Assembly: GCA_963833115.1 (NCBI GenBank) | Contig: CAWHWS010000002.1 | Span: forward strand, 1,426,001-1,490,000 | DNA length: 64,000 nucleotides | From: Hasllibacter sp963833115 | Lineage (GTDB): Bacteria > Pseudomonadota > Alphaproteobacteria > Rhodobacterales > Rhodobacteraceae | Direction of reading: 5' to 3' | Shown: piece after piece, positions 42,174 through 50,580 of the stretch | Position numbering within the stretch: position 1 is the stretch's first letter | How the letters are laid out: each line of letters starts with the position of its first letter | The notes under the pieces: generated by a model | What the model was told of the DNA's origin: nothing | What the model saw: the letters and a program-made list of their open reading frames with translations, nothing else | The model's database searches: none | Position numbers and translations under genes: made by a program

Positions 42174-42665
42174 TCACGCCGCCGCGTTCGCGCCGATGAA
42201 CCAGCCGTCCTTGTCGATCTGGCGGCTGACCTCGGTGAAGAGGTCGGCGGTGTCCTCGTCCCCGGCCTCGCCGGCGGCGTCGATCGCCGCGCGCATGCGG
42301 CCGCCGACGTCGGCGAAGCGGCTGGTGAGGGCGCGCACATGCGCCTCCACCGGCACGACGTCGGTCGGGTAGGGCTCCATGCGGGTGGCCTGGCCCGCCG
42401 CCTCGACGGTGCCGCGCGCGGCGCCGCCGATGACCTGGCAGCGCTCGGCGATGGTGTCGGCGCTGTCGCGCAGGCGGCCGGCGACGTCGTCCAGGAGCTC
42501 GTGGACGCCGATGAAGCCCGGGCCCTTGAGGTTCCAGTGCGCCTGCTTGACGGCGAGCGTCAGGGCGACGGCGTCGGCGAGGCGCTCGTTGAGGAGCTCG
42601 GCCATGGCCGAGCGGGTGTTGTCGGCCAGCCCGCCGATGAACCGTGTGTCGAGTGCGTCCGCCAT
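42174..42665 (-). CDS. dps: Dps family ferritin-like DNA-protection protein
   Basis: A 163-residue four-helix ferritin-like protein that oxidises and stores iron and shields DNA during starvation or oxidative stress. The ferroxidase-site signature is seen in LTLAVKQAHWNLKGPGFIGVHELLDDVAGRLRD (His about residue 43; Glu/Asp pair about 55-60). TVEAAGQATRMEPYP and the terminal GWFIGAN are also typical. Length fits. Regulation by OxyR or Fur is known in relatives but no site is evident here. The hydrolase-membrane gene follows on the same strand. Confidence 0.95.
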   Translation of the reverse strand: MADALDTRFIGGLADNTRSAMAELLNERLADAVALTLAVKQAHWNLKGPGFIGVHELLDDVAGRLRDSADTIAERCQVIGGAARGTVEAAGQATRMEPYPTDVVPVEAHVRALTSRFADVGGRMRAAIDAAGEAGDEDTADLFTEVSRQIDKDGWFIGANAAA

Positions 42666-42726
42666 GATGCGTCTCCTGTCCGCGATTGGACGGGGGAAAC
42701 GGGCGCGCCGGGCGCGGGTTCCGCGC

Positions 42727-43488
42727 TCAGCCCGGCGGCCGCTCCGCCCAGCCGGCGAAGGCGCGCTCGAGGGCCACGACGACGTAGAAGAGCACGATCC
42801 CGAGGACCGCGAGCGCGATGAGGACGGCGAACATCAGGGGGTAGTCGGCGTTGATCTTGCCGCTGTCGAAGAGGTGGCCGAGGCCGCGGCCGTGCGGCTC
42901 CACGATCTCCATCAGGTTGGTGCCGATGAAGGCGAGCGTGACCGAGACCTTCAGCGCGCCGAAGAACTCGGGCAGCGTCTTGGGCAGCGCGATCTTCCAG
43001 AACACCGTGACCTGGCTGGCGCCGAGCGAGCGCAGGATGTCGCGGTACTCGGGCTCCAGGGTGGAGAGGCCGATGGAGATGCTGACAGCGATGGGGAAGA
43101 AGGAGATCATGAACGCGATCAGGATGGTGTTCATGTCGTGCTGCCCGACGAAGAGGAGGGCGATGACCGGCACCACGGTCGCCTTCGGGACCGCGTTGAA
43201 GCCGACGAGGAGGGGGTAGAGCGCGTCCCGCGCGGTGCGCGAGAAGCCCATGACCATGCCGAGCGCGACGCCGAAGACGACGGCGAGCGCGAGGCCCGCG
43301 ACCGTGCGCCAGAGCGTCTGCCAGCCGTACTCGAGGAACAGCCAGCGGAAGCGCCAGAAGGCGGGCCAGAGGTCGGAGGGGGAGGCCATCTTGTAGTTGG
43401 GCCAGCCGTTGGCCCAGACGAGCCATTCCCAGGCGAGGAGGAAGGCGATCACGGCCCCGAGGGGGACGAGGAGCTTGCGCCAGGTCAT
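42727..43488 (-). CDS. ABC transporter permease (NitT/TauT/THI5 type)
   Basis: A 253-residue inner-membrane permease with about six helices. The EAA loop is GFNAVPKATVVPV... and RSLGASQVTVFWKIALPKTLPEF (about residues 158-180), where Gly is conserved. It starts by ATGA overlap with the ATPase gene. Together with the ATPase and the binding protein it makes a complete three-part importer. The substrate would be set by the binding protein (see there): a thiamine-pyrimidine precursor, a riboflavin-like compound or a sulfonate or nitrate analogue. Confidence 0.9.
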   Translation of the reverse strand: MTWRKLLVPLGAVIAFLLAWEWLVWANGWPNYKMASPSDLWPAFWRFRWLFLEYGWQTLWRTVAGLALAVVFGVALGMVMGFSRTARDALYPLLVGFNAVPKATVVPVIALLFVGQHDMNTILIAFMISFFPIAVSISIGLSTLEPEYRDILRSLGASQVTVFWKIALPKTLPEFFGALKVSVTLAFIGTNLMEIVEPHGRGLGHLFDSGKINADYPLMFAVLIALAVLGIVLFYVVVALERAFAGWAERPPG

Positions 43489-44375
43489 GCCGGGGTCTCC
43501 GGCGCCGCGGCCCGCTTCGCGTGGTCAGGCGCGCGGGTGGGGAGCGCGGGCGCGGCGTCAGACGGCCCTTCGGGTGCGATGGATGCGGGGGGGGCCGATG
43601 GCCCCCGGCCCTGGGCGATCTCGATCTGGCGGCGCAGGACCGCGAGGCGGTCCACGGCCTGAGGGGTGTAGAGGTCGTCCAGCGTGCGGGCGGTGCCGCC
43701 GGGGACCTGCATGACGTGCTGCGCGGTGGCGGGGCGGCCGGAGAGGACGACGACCTCGTCGGCGAGGAACACGCTCTCTCGGAGGTCGTGGGTGATGAGG
43801 AGGGTGGTGAAGGCCTCGGTCTCCCGGAGGCGGTGCATCGTCTGCCAGAGGTCCTCGCGGGTGAAGGCGTCGAGCGCGCCGAAGGGCTCGTCGAGGATCA
43901 GGATCTCGGGGCGGTGGACGATGGCGCGGCAGAGCGAGGCGCGCTGGCGCATGCCGCCCGAGAGTTCGGAGGGGCGGTGCCCCTCGAACCCCTCGAGGCC
44001 GACGAGGGCCAGGAGCTCGCGCGCGCGGTCCTCGCGCTGGGCGCGGGTGAGGCGGTTGGGCACGATCTCCAGCGGGAGCATGACGTTGGCGAGGATGGTG
44101 CGCCATTCGAGGAGGACGGGGTTCTGGAACGCCATGCCGACGGTGGCGCGCGGGGAGCGCACGACCTCCCCGCCGAGGCGCACCTCCCCCGAATCGGGGC
44201 GCATCAGGCCGGCGATGAGGCGCGTGAGCGTGGACTTGCCGCAGCCCGAGGGGCCGACCACGGCGCAGAACGCGCCCTCGGGGACTTCGAGGGAGAGGTC
44301 GTCGAGCACCGGCAGCGGGCCGGACTCGGTTCGGTAGGCGTGGGTGACGCGGTCGAGCGTGATGGGGACGGACAC
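43485..44375 (-). CDS. ABC transporter ATP-binding protein (NitT/TauT type)
   Basis: A 296-residue ATPase. Walker A is VVGPSGCGKSTLTRLIAGL (about residues 38-56), the Q-loop lies in VGMAFQNPVLLEW, the signature is ELSGGMRQRASLCRAI, Walker B is ILILDEPFGALDAF and the H-loop is LITHDLRES. The C-terminus carries an extra Pro/Ala-rich tail (GPSAPPASIAPEGPSDAAPA). It couples ATP hydrolysis to import with the neighbouring permease, whose ATG overlaps its stop. Confidence 0.92.
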   Translation of the reverse strand: MSVPITLDRVTHAYRTESGPLPVLDDLSLEVPEGAFCAVVGPSGCGKSTLTRLIAGLMRPDSGEVRLGGEVVRSPRATVGMAFQNPVLLEWRTILANVMLPLEIVPNRLTRAQREDRARELLALVGLEGFEGHRPSELSGGMRQRASLCRAIVHRPEILILDEPFGALDAFTREDLWQTMHRLRETEAFTTLLITHDLRESVFLADEVVVLSGRPATAQHVMQVPGGTARTLDDLYTPQAVDRLAVLRRQIEIAQGRGPSAPPASIAPEGPSDAAPALPTRAPDHAKRAAAPETPA

Positions 44376-44400
44376 GGCGGTTCCTCCTGTCGTCGCGCGC

Positions 44401-44500
44401 TCAGCGGCCGGGCCGGGCGTAGGCGACGGCGACGCCGGCCGCCATGGAGCCGAGGACGAGGCCCGTCGCGGAGCCGTCCGCGAAGGTGGCGAGCATGAGG
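44401..44500 (-). other. Possible small glycine-zipper membrane ORF between ABC genes
   Basis: The minus strand between the binding-protein and ATPase genes has an open frame ending at TGA 44401-44403. It encodes GGFGAIAGAAVGLMLATFAD, then GSATGLVLGSMAAGVAVAYA and a basic end. It looks like a two-helix glycine-zipper peptide of at least 34 and up to about 50 residues. The start is unresolved (GTG near 44500, or a non-standard start overlapping the upstream gene). No RBS is clear. It may be chance GC-rich coding. Confidence 0.25.
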
Positions 44501-44554
44501 CCCACGGCGGCCCCGGCGATCGCGCCGAAGCCGCCGCGCCGCCCCGGCGCCCCG

Positions 44555-45556
44555 TCAGTCCAGGGCCCGGTCGGCGGGCAGGTACGCGTCGGTGAAGATC
44601 GCGTCCATGTCGGGCGCGTTCGTGAAGGGCTCGCCGACGGCGAGCTGCTCCATCGCGCGGGCCATGCGGCCGGGGTCCACGCCGCCCATGCCGCCCTCGC
44701 GCACGGCGTCGGTCAGGATGTTGGCGTCGATGGCGAGTTGCAGGCGCCGCGTCTCGAGCGCGACGTCGCCGGCGGGATTGCGGTCCACCACCGCCCGCGC
44801 GCCGGCCTCGGGGTCGGCGATGGCGTCGCGGGTGCCGGCGATCACCGCCGCGAGGAAGCCGGTGACGAGCTCGGGGTTGGCCTCGGCGAAGTCGGTGTTG
44901 GCGATGACGGCGTTGCCGTAGAGCTCGAGCCCGTGATCGGCCATGAGGATGGTGGTCAGGTCGTCCTCGGGCACGCCGAGGCGCACGAGGTTGAGGTAGG
45001 ACGAGAAGCTGAACCCCGTCACGCCGTCGACCTCGCCCTCGGCGAGCATCGGCTCGCGGGTCGGGAAGCCGACGGGCTCCACGGTGACCGATGCCATGTC
45101 GATGTCGTTGGCCTGCGCGAAGGCGGCGAACTGCGCCCAGGCGCCGTCGGGGGGCGGGGCGCCCAGGCGCATGCCCTCGATGTCCGCCACCCCCTCGATG
45201 CCGAGGGACTTGCGGCCGACGACGGCGAAGGGCGGCTTGTCGTAGAACATCATCACGGCGGTGACGGGCGCGCCGGGGTTCGTGTCGAGGAAGCGCACGA
45301 GGGAGTTGATGTCGGCGATGCCCATCGGGAAGGCGCCGGTCGCGACCTTGGGGATCGCGTCGAGCGAGCCCTGGCCGGCGGAGACCTCCACCTCCAAGCC
45401 GGCATCCGCGAAATGGCCGTTGTCGATGGCGAGGAAGAAGGGCGCGGCGGGGCCCTCGAACTTCCAGTCGAGGGCGAAGGGCATCTCGGTCGTCTGCGCC
45501 TGCGCGCCTGCGGCGGCGAGGGCCAGCGTGGCGGCGGCGAAGGTGGTCCTGATCAT
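44555..45556 (-). CDS. THI5/NMT1-family ABC substrate-binding protein
   Basis: A 333-residue periplasmic binding protein with signal peptide MIRTTFAAATLALAAAGAQA. The mature protein has the NMT1/THI5-like fold: FALDWKFEGPAAPFFLAIDNGHFADAGLEVEV at the start, GMRLGAPPPDGAWAQFAAFA, and the hinge GVTGFSFSSYLNLVRLGV. Known relatives bind hydroxymethylpyrimidine/formylaminopyrimidine (ThiY), riboflavin precursors or sulfonates. No TPP riboswitch signature (CTGAGA with the matching second helix) is seen upstream, so a thiamine role is unproven. First gene of an importer operon with the permease and ATPase. Confidence 0.9.
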   Translation of the reverse strand: MIRTTFAAATLALAAAGAQAQTTEMPFALDWKFEGPAAPFFLAIDNGHFADAGLEVEVSAGQGSLDAIPKVATGAFPMGIADINSLVRFLDTNPGAPVTAVMMFYDKPPFAVVGRKSLGIEGVADIEGMRLGAPPPDGAWAQFAAFAQANDIDMASVTVEPVGFPTREPMLAEGEVDGVTGFSFSSYLNLVRLGVPEDDLTTILMADHGLELYGNAVIANTDFAEANPELVTGFLAAVIAGTRDAIADPEAGARAVVDRNPAGDVALETRRLQLAIDANILTDAVREGGMGGVDPGRMARAMEQLAVGEPFTNAPDMDAIFTDAYLPADRALD

Positions 45557-45652
45557 CGGGGCGTCTCCCAGCGGGTCATCCGGCGCCGCAGGCTGTCGCG
45601 CCGGGGCGGGACATGGAAGGGCCGGGGCGGCGCGGCGGGCGGCGCTGCCTGA

Positions 45653-46711
<1,059 letters not shown>

Positions 46712-46876
46712 GCGCGGTCCTCCATGCGGGGCGAGTGTGCCCCCGCCGCGCGCCGCATGCCAGAGCCGGGCGCGACATCCCTTCGTCGCCGGCGGCGCAT
46801 CCCGACGGCCATGGCCATTCCGGCGGGCGCGCGCCATCGTGGGCGAAGACGGGCCCGCGGGCAGACGGGAGGCGCC

Positions 46877-47707
46877 ATGTCCATCGCCGGAGAGCCGAAG
46901 CTGCCCGTGGGCGCGCTGGCGGGGGCCGGGTTCGACTGGCTCGACGAGCGCGCGTACCGGCTGTTCGACGCGGTCTCGGACGCGGTCGGCGCCCTGATCG
47001 ACGGCATCCTCTGGGCGTTCCAGACGCCCCCCGCGCTCGTCGTGGTGGCCGTCTTCGTCGCGCTCACCTGGGCGCTGCAGCGGCGCGCCTCGACCTGCGC
47101 GCTGGTGCTGGCGGGGTTCCTCTTCATCCTCAACCAGGGCTACTGGGAGGAGACGACCGAGAGCCTGACCCTGGTGCTCGCGGCCTGCCTCGTGTGCATG
47201 GCGGTGGGGGTGCCGATCGGGATCGCGGCGGCGCACCGGCCGCGCCTGTTTCGCGCGATGCGGCCCGTGCTCGACCTGATGCAGACGCTGCCGACCTTCG
47301 TCTACCTGATCCCGGCGGTGGTGTTCTTCGGGCTCGGGATGGTGCCGGGGCTGCTGGCGACGGTGATCTTCGTGCTGCCGGCGCCCATCCGCCTGACGGC
47401 GCTGGGGGTCGCGTCCACGCCAAAGCCCCTCCTGGAGGCGGCGCAGGCGTTCGGGGCCACGCGCCGGCAGGTGCTGCGCAAGGTCGAGCTGCCGCACGCG
47501 TTCCCGCAGATCATGGCCGGGCTGAACCAGACGATCATGCTGTCGCTCTCGATGGTGGTGATCGCCGCGCTGGTGGGGGCGGACGGGCTCGGGGTGCCGG
47601 TGGTGCGCTCGCTCAACACGATCAACATCTCCCTCGGGTTCGAGAGCGGGTTCGTGATCGTGGTGGTCGCGATCATGCTCGACCGGATGCTGCGGGTGGA
47701 GCGGTGA
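46877..47707 (+). CDS. Glycine betaine/choline-type ABC permease (ProW/ChoW-like)
   Basis: A 276-residue permease with about six helices. QTLPTFVYLIPAVVFFGLGMVPG and LEAAQAFGATRRQVLRKVELPHAFPQIMAGLNQTIMLSL, with the EAA-type GATRRQVLRKV loop, are typical of quaternary-amine importers. The N-terminal extension (LDERAYRLFDAVSDAVGALI) recalls ProW/OpuAB. It is translation-coupled to the ATPase gene by a GTGA overlap. A binding protein, expected beside such pairs, is missing here. Confidence 0.92.
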   Translation: MSIAGEPKLPVGALAGAGFDWLDERAYRLFDAVSDAVGALIDGILWAFQTPPALVVVAVFVALTWALQRRASTCALVLAGFLFILNQGYWEETTESLTLVLAACLVCMAVGVPIGIAAAHRPRLFRAMRPVLDLMQTLPTFVYLIPAVVFFGLGMVPGLLATVIFVLPAPIRLTALGVASTPKPLLEAAQAFGATRRQVLRKVELPHAFPQIMAGLNQTIMLSLSMVVIAALVGADGLGVPVVRSLNTINISLGFESGFVIVVVAIMLDRMLRVER

Positions 47708-48711
47708 GCGCGGCCCCGGCGGTCGCGTTCGAGGGGGTGTCGATCCTCTTCGGCGGGGGCGACCGGGAGGCGGCGCTGCGCCTGGCGGACGAGGGGGCGG
47801 ACCGGGCGGGGATCTCGGAGCGCGCGGGCTGCGTGCTGGGCGTTCACGACGCGGACCTCGCCATCGGGCGGGGGGAGACGCTGGTGCTGATGGGGCTCTC
47901 GGGCTCGGGCAAGTCGACGCTGCTGCGCGCGGTCAACGGCCTCAACCCGGTGGCGCGGGGGCGGGTTGTGCTCGACGGGGAGGTCGACGTCTCGGCCGCG
48001 AGGGGCGCGGCCCTGCGCCGCATCCGCTCGGAGCGGGTGGCGATGGTGTTCCAGCAGTTCGGCCTGCTGCCCTGGCGCAGCGTGGCGGACAACGTGGGCC
48101 TGGGGCTGGAGCTCTCGGGGATGGGGCGCGCCGAGCGGGCGGCGAAGGTGGACGAGCAGCTCGCCCTCGTGGGCCTGGAGGGGCAGGGGGCGCGGCCGGT
48201 GGGCGAGCTCTCGGGCGGGATGCAGCAGCGCGTGGGCCTGGCGCGGGCCTTCGCGACCCAGGCGCCGATCCTGTTGATGGACGAGCCGTTCTCGGCGCTG
48301 GACCCGCTCATCCGCGCGCACCTGCAGGACGAGTTGATGGAGCTGCAGGACCGGCTGCACCGCACCATCGTCTTCGTGAGCCACGACCTCGCGGAGGCGT
48401 TCCGCATCGGCGACCGGATCGCGATCATGGAGGGCGGGCGCATCGTGCAGGTGGGCACGCCGCGCGAGATCTATGCGGCGCCGGCGAGCGAGTACGTGGC
48501 GAGCTTCGTGGCGCACATGAACCCGGCGGACGTGCTGGTGGCCGCGGACGTGATGACCGAGGGCGGGGCCGAGGGGCCGGCGCTGCGCCATGACGCGCCG
48601 CTGGGCGAGGTGATGGCGGCCCTGAGCGAGGTTCCGGCGATCGGGGTGACGCGGGAGGGCGCGCCCGTGGGGCGGATCGAGCGGGCGGACGTGCTGCGCC
48701 GGCTGGCGTGA
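47704..48711 (+). CDS. Glycine betaine/choline-type ABC ATPase (ProV/ChoV-like)
   Basis: A 335-residue ATPase with the ProV-type N-terminal helix (LFGGGDREAALRLADEGADRAGISERAGCVLGVHDADL). Walker A is LMGLSGSGKSTLLRAVNGLN, the signature is ELSGGMQQRVGLARAF and Walker B is ILLMDEPFSALDPLIR, followed by H-loop FVSHDLAEA. A reduced CBS-like C-terminal region follows EYVASFVAHMNPADVLV (APLGEVMAALSEVPAIGV), which in OpuA senses osmolarity. GTG start overlaps the permease stop. Likely imports an osmoprotectant or choline. Confidence 0.92.
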   Translation: MSAAPAVAFEGVSILFGGGDREAALRLADEGADRAGISERAGCVLGVHDADLAIGRGETLVLMGLSGSGKSTLLRAVNGLNPVARGRVVLDGEVDVSAARGAALRRIRSERVAMVFQQFGLLPWRSVADNVGLGLELSGMGRAERAAKVDEQLALVGLEGQGARPVGELSGGMQQRVGLARAFATQAPILLMDEPFSALDPLIRAHLQDELMELQDRLHRTIVFVSHDLAEAFRIGDRIAIMEGGRIVQVGTPREIYAAPASEYVASFVAHMNPADVLVAADVMTEGGAEGPALRHDAPLGEVMAALSEVPAIGVTREGAPVGRIERADVLRRLA

Positions 48712-48718
48712 GCGGGGT

Positions 48719-49483
48719 CTAGAGGCGGGCGGCCAGGACCGTCAGGATCGCGCATTCGGCCAGGACCTGCGCCGCGCCGAGGACGTCGCCCGTCTGGCCC
48801 CCGATCTTGGCGCGGGCGAGGACGGCGAGCCCGGCGGCCGCGGCGACGACCGAGATGACCGCCGCGAGCGCCGCGTCCGGGGCGAGGCCGCAGGCGGCGA
48901 CGCCCAGGATGCCGGCGCCCAGCATCGCGTTGATCCCCGGCCGGCCGACGGAGGCGCCGAGCCCGCTTGGCCGGGCGGCGGGCAGGAGGCCGGCGAGCGC
49001 CGTCATCGCGGCGCGCGAGGCGATGGCGGCGATCAGCGGCGCGATCCAGGCGCCGGCCGCGGCCAGCGCGGCGAGCGCCGCCCAGCGCAGCAGGAAGGTC
49101 AGGACGAGGGCGCAGGTGCCGTAGGCGCCGATCCGGCTGTCGCGCATGATCTCCAGCCGGCGCGCCGCGCCCTGCCCGCCCCAGAAGCCGTCGGCGACGT
49201 CGGCGAGCCCGTCCTCGTGCAGGGCGCCGGTGAGGAGGCAGGCGGCGGCGAGCGCGAGGGCGGCGACGACGCCGGGCGGCAGGCCCGCCCCGGCCGCGAG
49301 GATCGCCGCGGCCGCGCCGCCCGGGACCAGGCCCGCGATCGGCCAGGCCCAGGCCGCGCGGCCGCCCCGGGCGGAGGCCCGCGCCGGATCGACGCGCACG
49401 GGCAGCCGGGTCAGGAGCCCGAGCGCGATGCCCGGATCGCGTGCGGCCGCGGCGATCCCGCCGCCCTCGCCCCTGCTCGTCAT
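48719..49483 (-). CDS. cobS: Adenosylcobinamide-GDP ribazoletransferase (cobalamin synthase)
   Basis: A 254-residue membrane enzyme that joins adenosylcobinamide-GDP to alpha-ribazole in the last steps of vitamin B12 assembly. The acidic motif HEDGLADVADGFWGGQGAARRLEIMRDSRIGAYG (about residues 89-122) is diagnostic. About six hydrophobic helices follow. It is divergent from cobT over 71 bp; the two act in the same step (nucleotide loop assembly). No cobalamin riboswitch is recognisable in that gap. Confidence 0.95.
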   Translation of the reverse strand: MTSRGEGGGIAAAARDPGIALGLLTRLPVRVDPARASARGGRAAWAWPIAGLVPGGAAAAILAAGAGLPPGVVAALALAAACLLTGALHEDGLADVADGFWGGQGAARRLEIMRDSRIGAYGTCALVLTFLLRWAALAALAAAGAWIAPLIAAIASRAAMTALAGLLPAARPSGLGASVGRPGINAMLGAGILGVAACGLAPDAALAAVISVVAAAAGLAVLARAKIGGQTGDVLGAAQVLAECAILTVLAARL

Positions 49484-49554
49484 TATGCGCCCCGTCTGGC
49501 CCCTCCGGCCCCGTTCGGTCTAGGCGGGCGTCGTCCCCGATCCAAGAGGCCCAG

Positions 49555-50580
49555 ATGGACCAGTTCGCCGCCATTCGAGACGCCTTGCGCGATCTGCCCC
49601 CGCCGGACGAGGCGGGCCGGGCGGCGGCCCGCGCGCGGGACGCGAGCCTCACCAAGCCGCCGGGCTCGCTCGGCCGGCTGGAGGAGATCGCGATCTGGCT
49701 CGCCGGCTGGCGGGGGGCGGCGGTGCGCGCGCCCCATGTCGCGGTCTTCGCCGGCGAGCACGGGGTGGCGGCGCCGGGGCGGGCGGGGGGCGCGGTCTCG
49801 GCCTTTCCGGCGGAGGTCACGGCGCAGATGGTGGCGAACTTCCGGAACGGCGGCGCGGCCGCGAACCAGCTCGCGCGCGCGGCGGGGGCGACGTTCGCGG
49901 TGATCCCGGTCGGGATGGGGCGGCCCACGCGCGACATCGCCCTCTTGCCGGCCATGGACGAGGGCGAGGCCTGCGCCGCGATGGCGGCCGGGGCGGCGGC
50001 TCTGCCGGCGGGGTGCGACCTGCTGGCGCCGGGCGAGATGGGGATCGGGAACACGACCGCGGCGGCCGCGATCTGCCACGCGCTCCATGGCGGCGCGGCG
50101 GCGGACTGGACCGGCCGCGGGACGGGGGTGGACGGTGCGGGGCTGGCGGCGAAGGTGCGCGCGGTCGACGCGGCGGCGCGCCGCGCGGGGCCCGTCCGGG
50201 GCCTGGAGGCGCTGCGCCAGCTCGGGGGGCGGGAGATCGCGGCGATGGCGGGCGCGATCCTGGCGGCGCGGCGGGCGCGGGTGCCGGTGATCCTCGACGG
50301 CTACATCTGCTGCGCAGCGGCGGCGTGCCTGGCGGACGAGGCGGCGGCGCTGGGCGTGCGCGGCGCGCTGGACCATTGCGTCGCAGGGCACCTCTCGGCG
50401 GAGGGCGCGCATGGCGCGCTGCTCGAGCGGCTGGGGATGGCGCCGGTCCTCTCGCTCGGGATGCGCCTGGGCGAGGGGTCCGGCGCGGCGCTGGCGATCG
50501 GGATCGTGCGCGCGGCGGCGCAGTGCCATGCCGGCATGGCGACCTTCGCGGAGGCGGGGGTCGCGGCCGGCGGCGCCTAG
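49555..50580 (+). CDS. cobT: Nicotinate-nucleotide-dimethylbenzimidazole phosphoribosyltransferase
   Basis: A 341-residue enzyme (CobT of Salmonella, CobU of Pseudomonas naming) that makes alpha-ribazole phosphate from dimethylbenzimidazole and nicotinate mononucleotide. It starts DQFAAIRDALRDLPPPDEAG and has KPPGSLGRLEEIAIWLAGW, VFAGEHGVAA, LLAPGEMGIGNTTAAAAI (about residues 157-174), GRGTGVD and the late AGHLSAEGAHGALL with the presumed catalytic Glu. ATG 49555 gives the standard start. Its stop overlaps the convergent Kef gene by 4 nt. Confidence 0.96.
   Translation: MDQFAAIRDALRDLPPPDEAGRAAARARDASLTKPPGSLGRLEEIAIWLAGWRGAAVRAPHVAVFAGEHGVAAPGRAGGAVSAFPAEVTAQMVANFRNGGAAANQLARAAGATFAVIPVGMGRPTRDIALLPAMDEGEACAAMAAGAAALPAGCDLLAPGEMGIGNTTAAAAICHALHGGAAADWTGRGTGVDGAGLAAKVRAVDAAARRAGPVRGLEALRQLGGREIAAMAGAILAARRARVPVILDGYICCAAAACLADEAAALGVRGALDHCVAGHLSAEGAHGALLERLGMAPVLSLGMRLGEGSGAALAIGIVRAAAQCHAGMATFAEAGVAAGGA

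Noticed and set aside
45557..45652. TPP riboswitch before the THI5-like binding-protein gene
   Set aside because: The conserved CTGAGA and GACC-type helix elements of the thi box were looked for on the minus strand and not found.
49484..49554. Cobalamin riboswitch between cobS and cobT
   Set aside because: The gap is only 71 bp and has no B12-box-like sequence, so it is too short for the motif.
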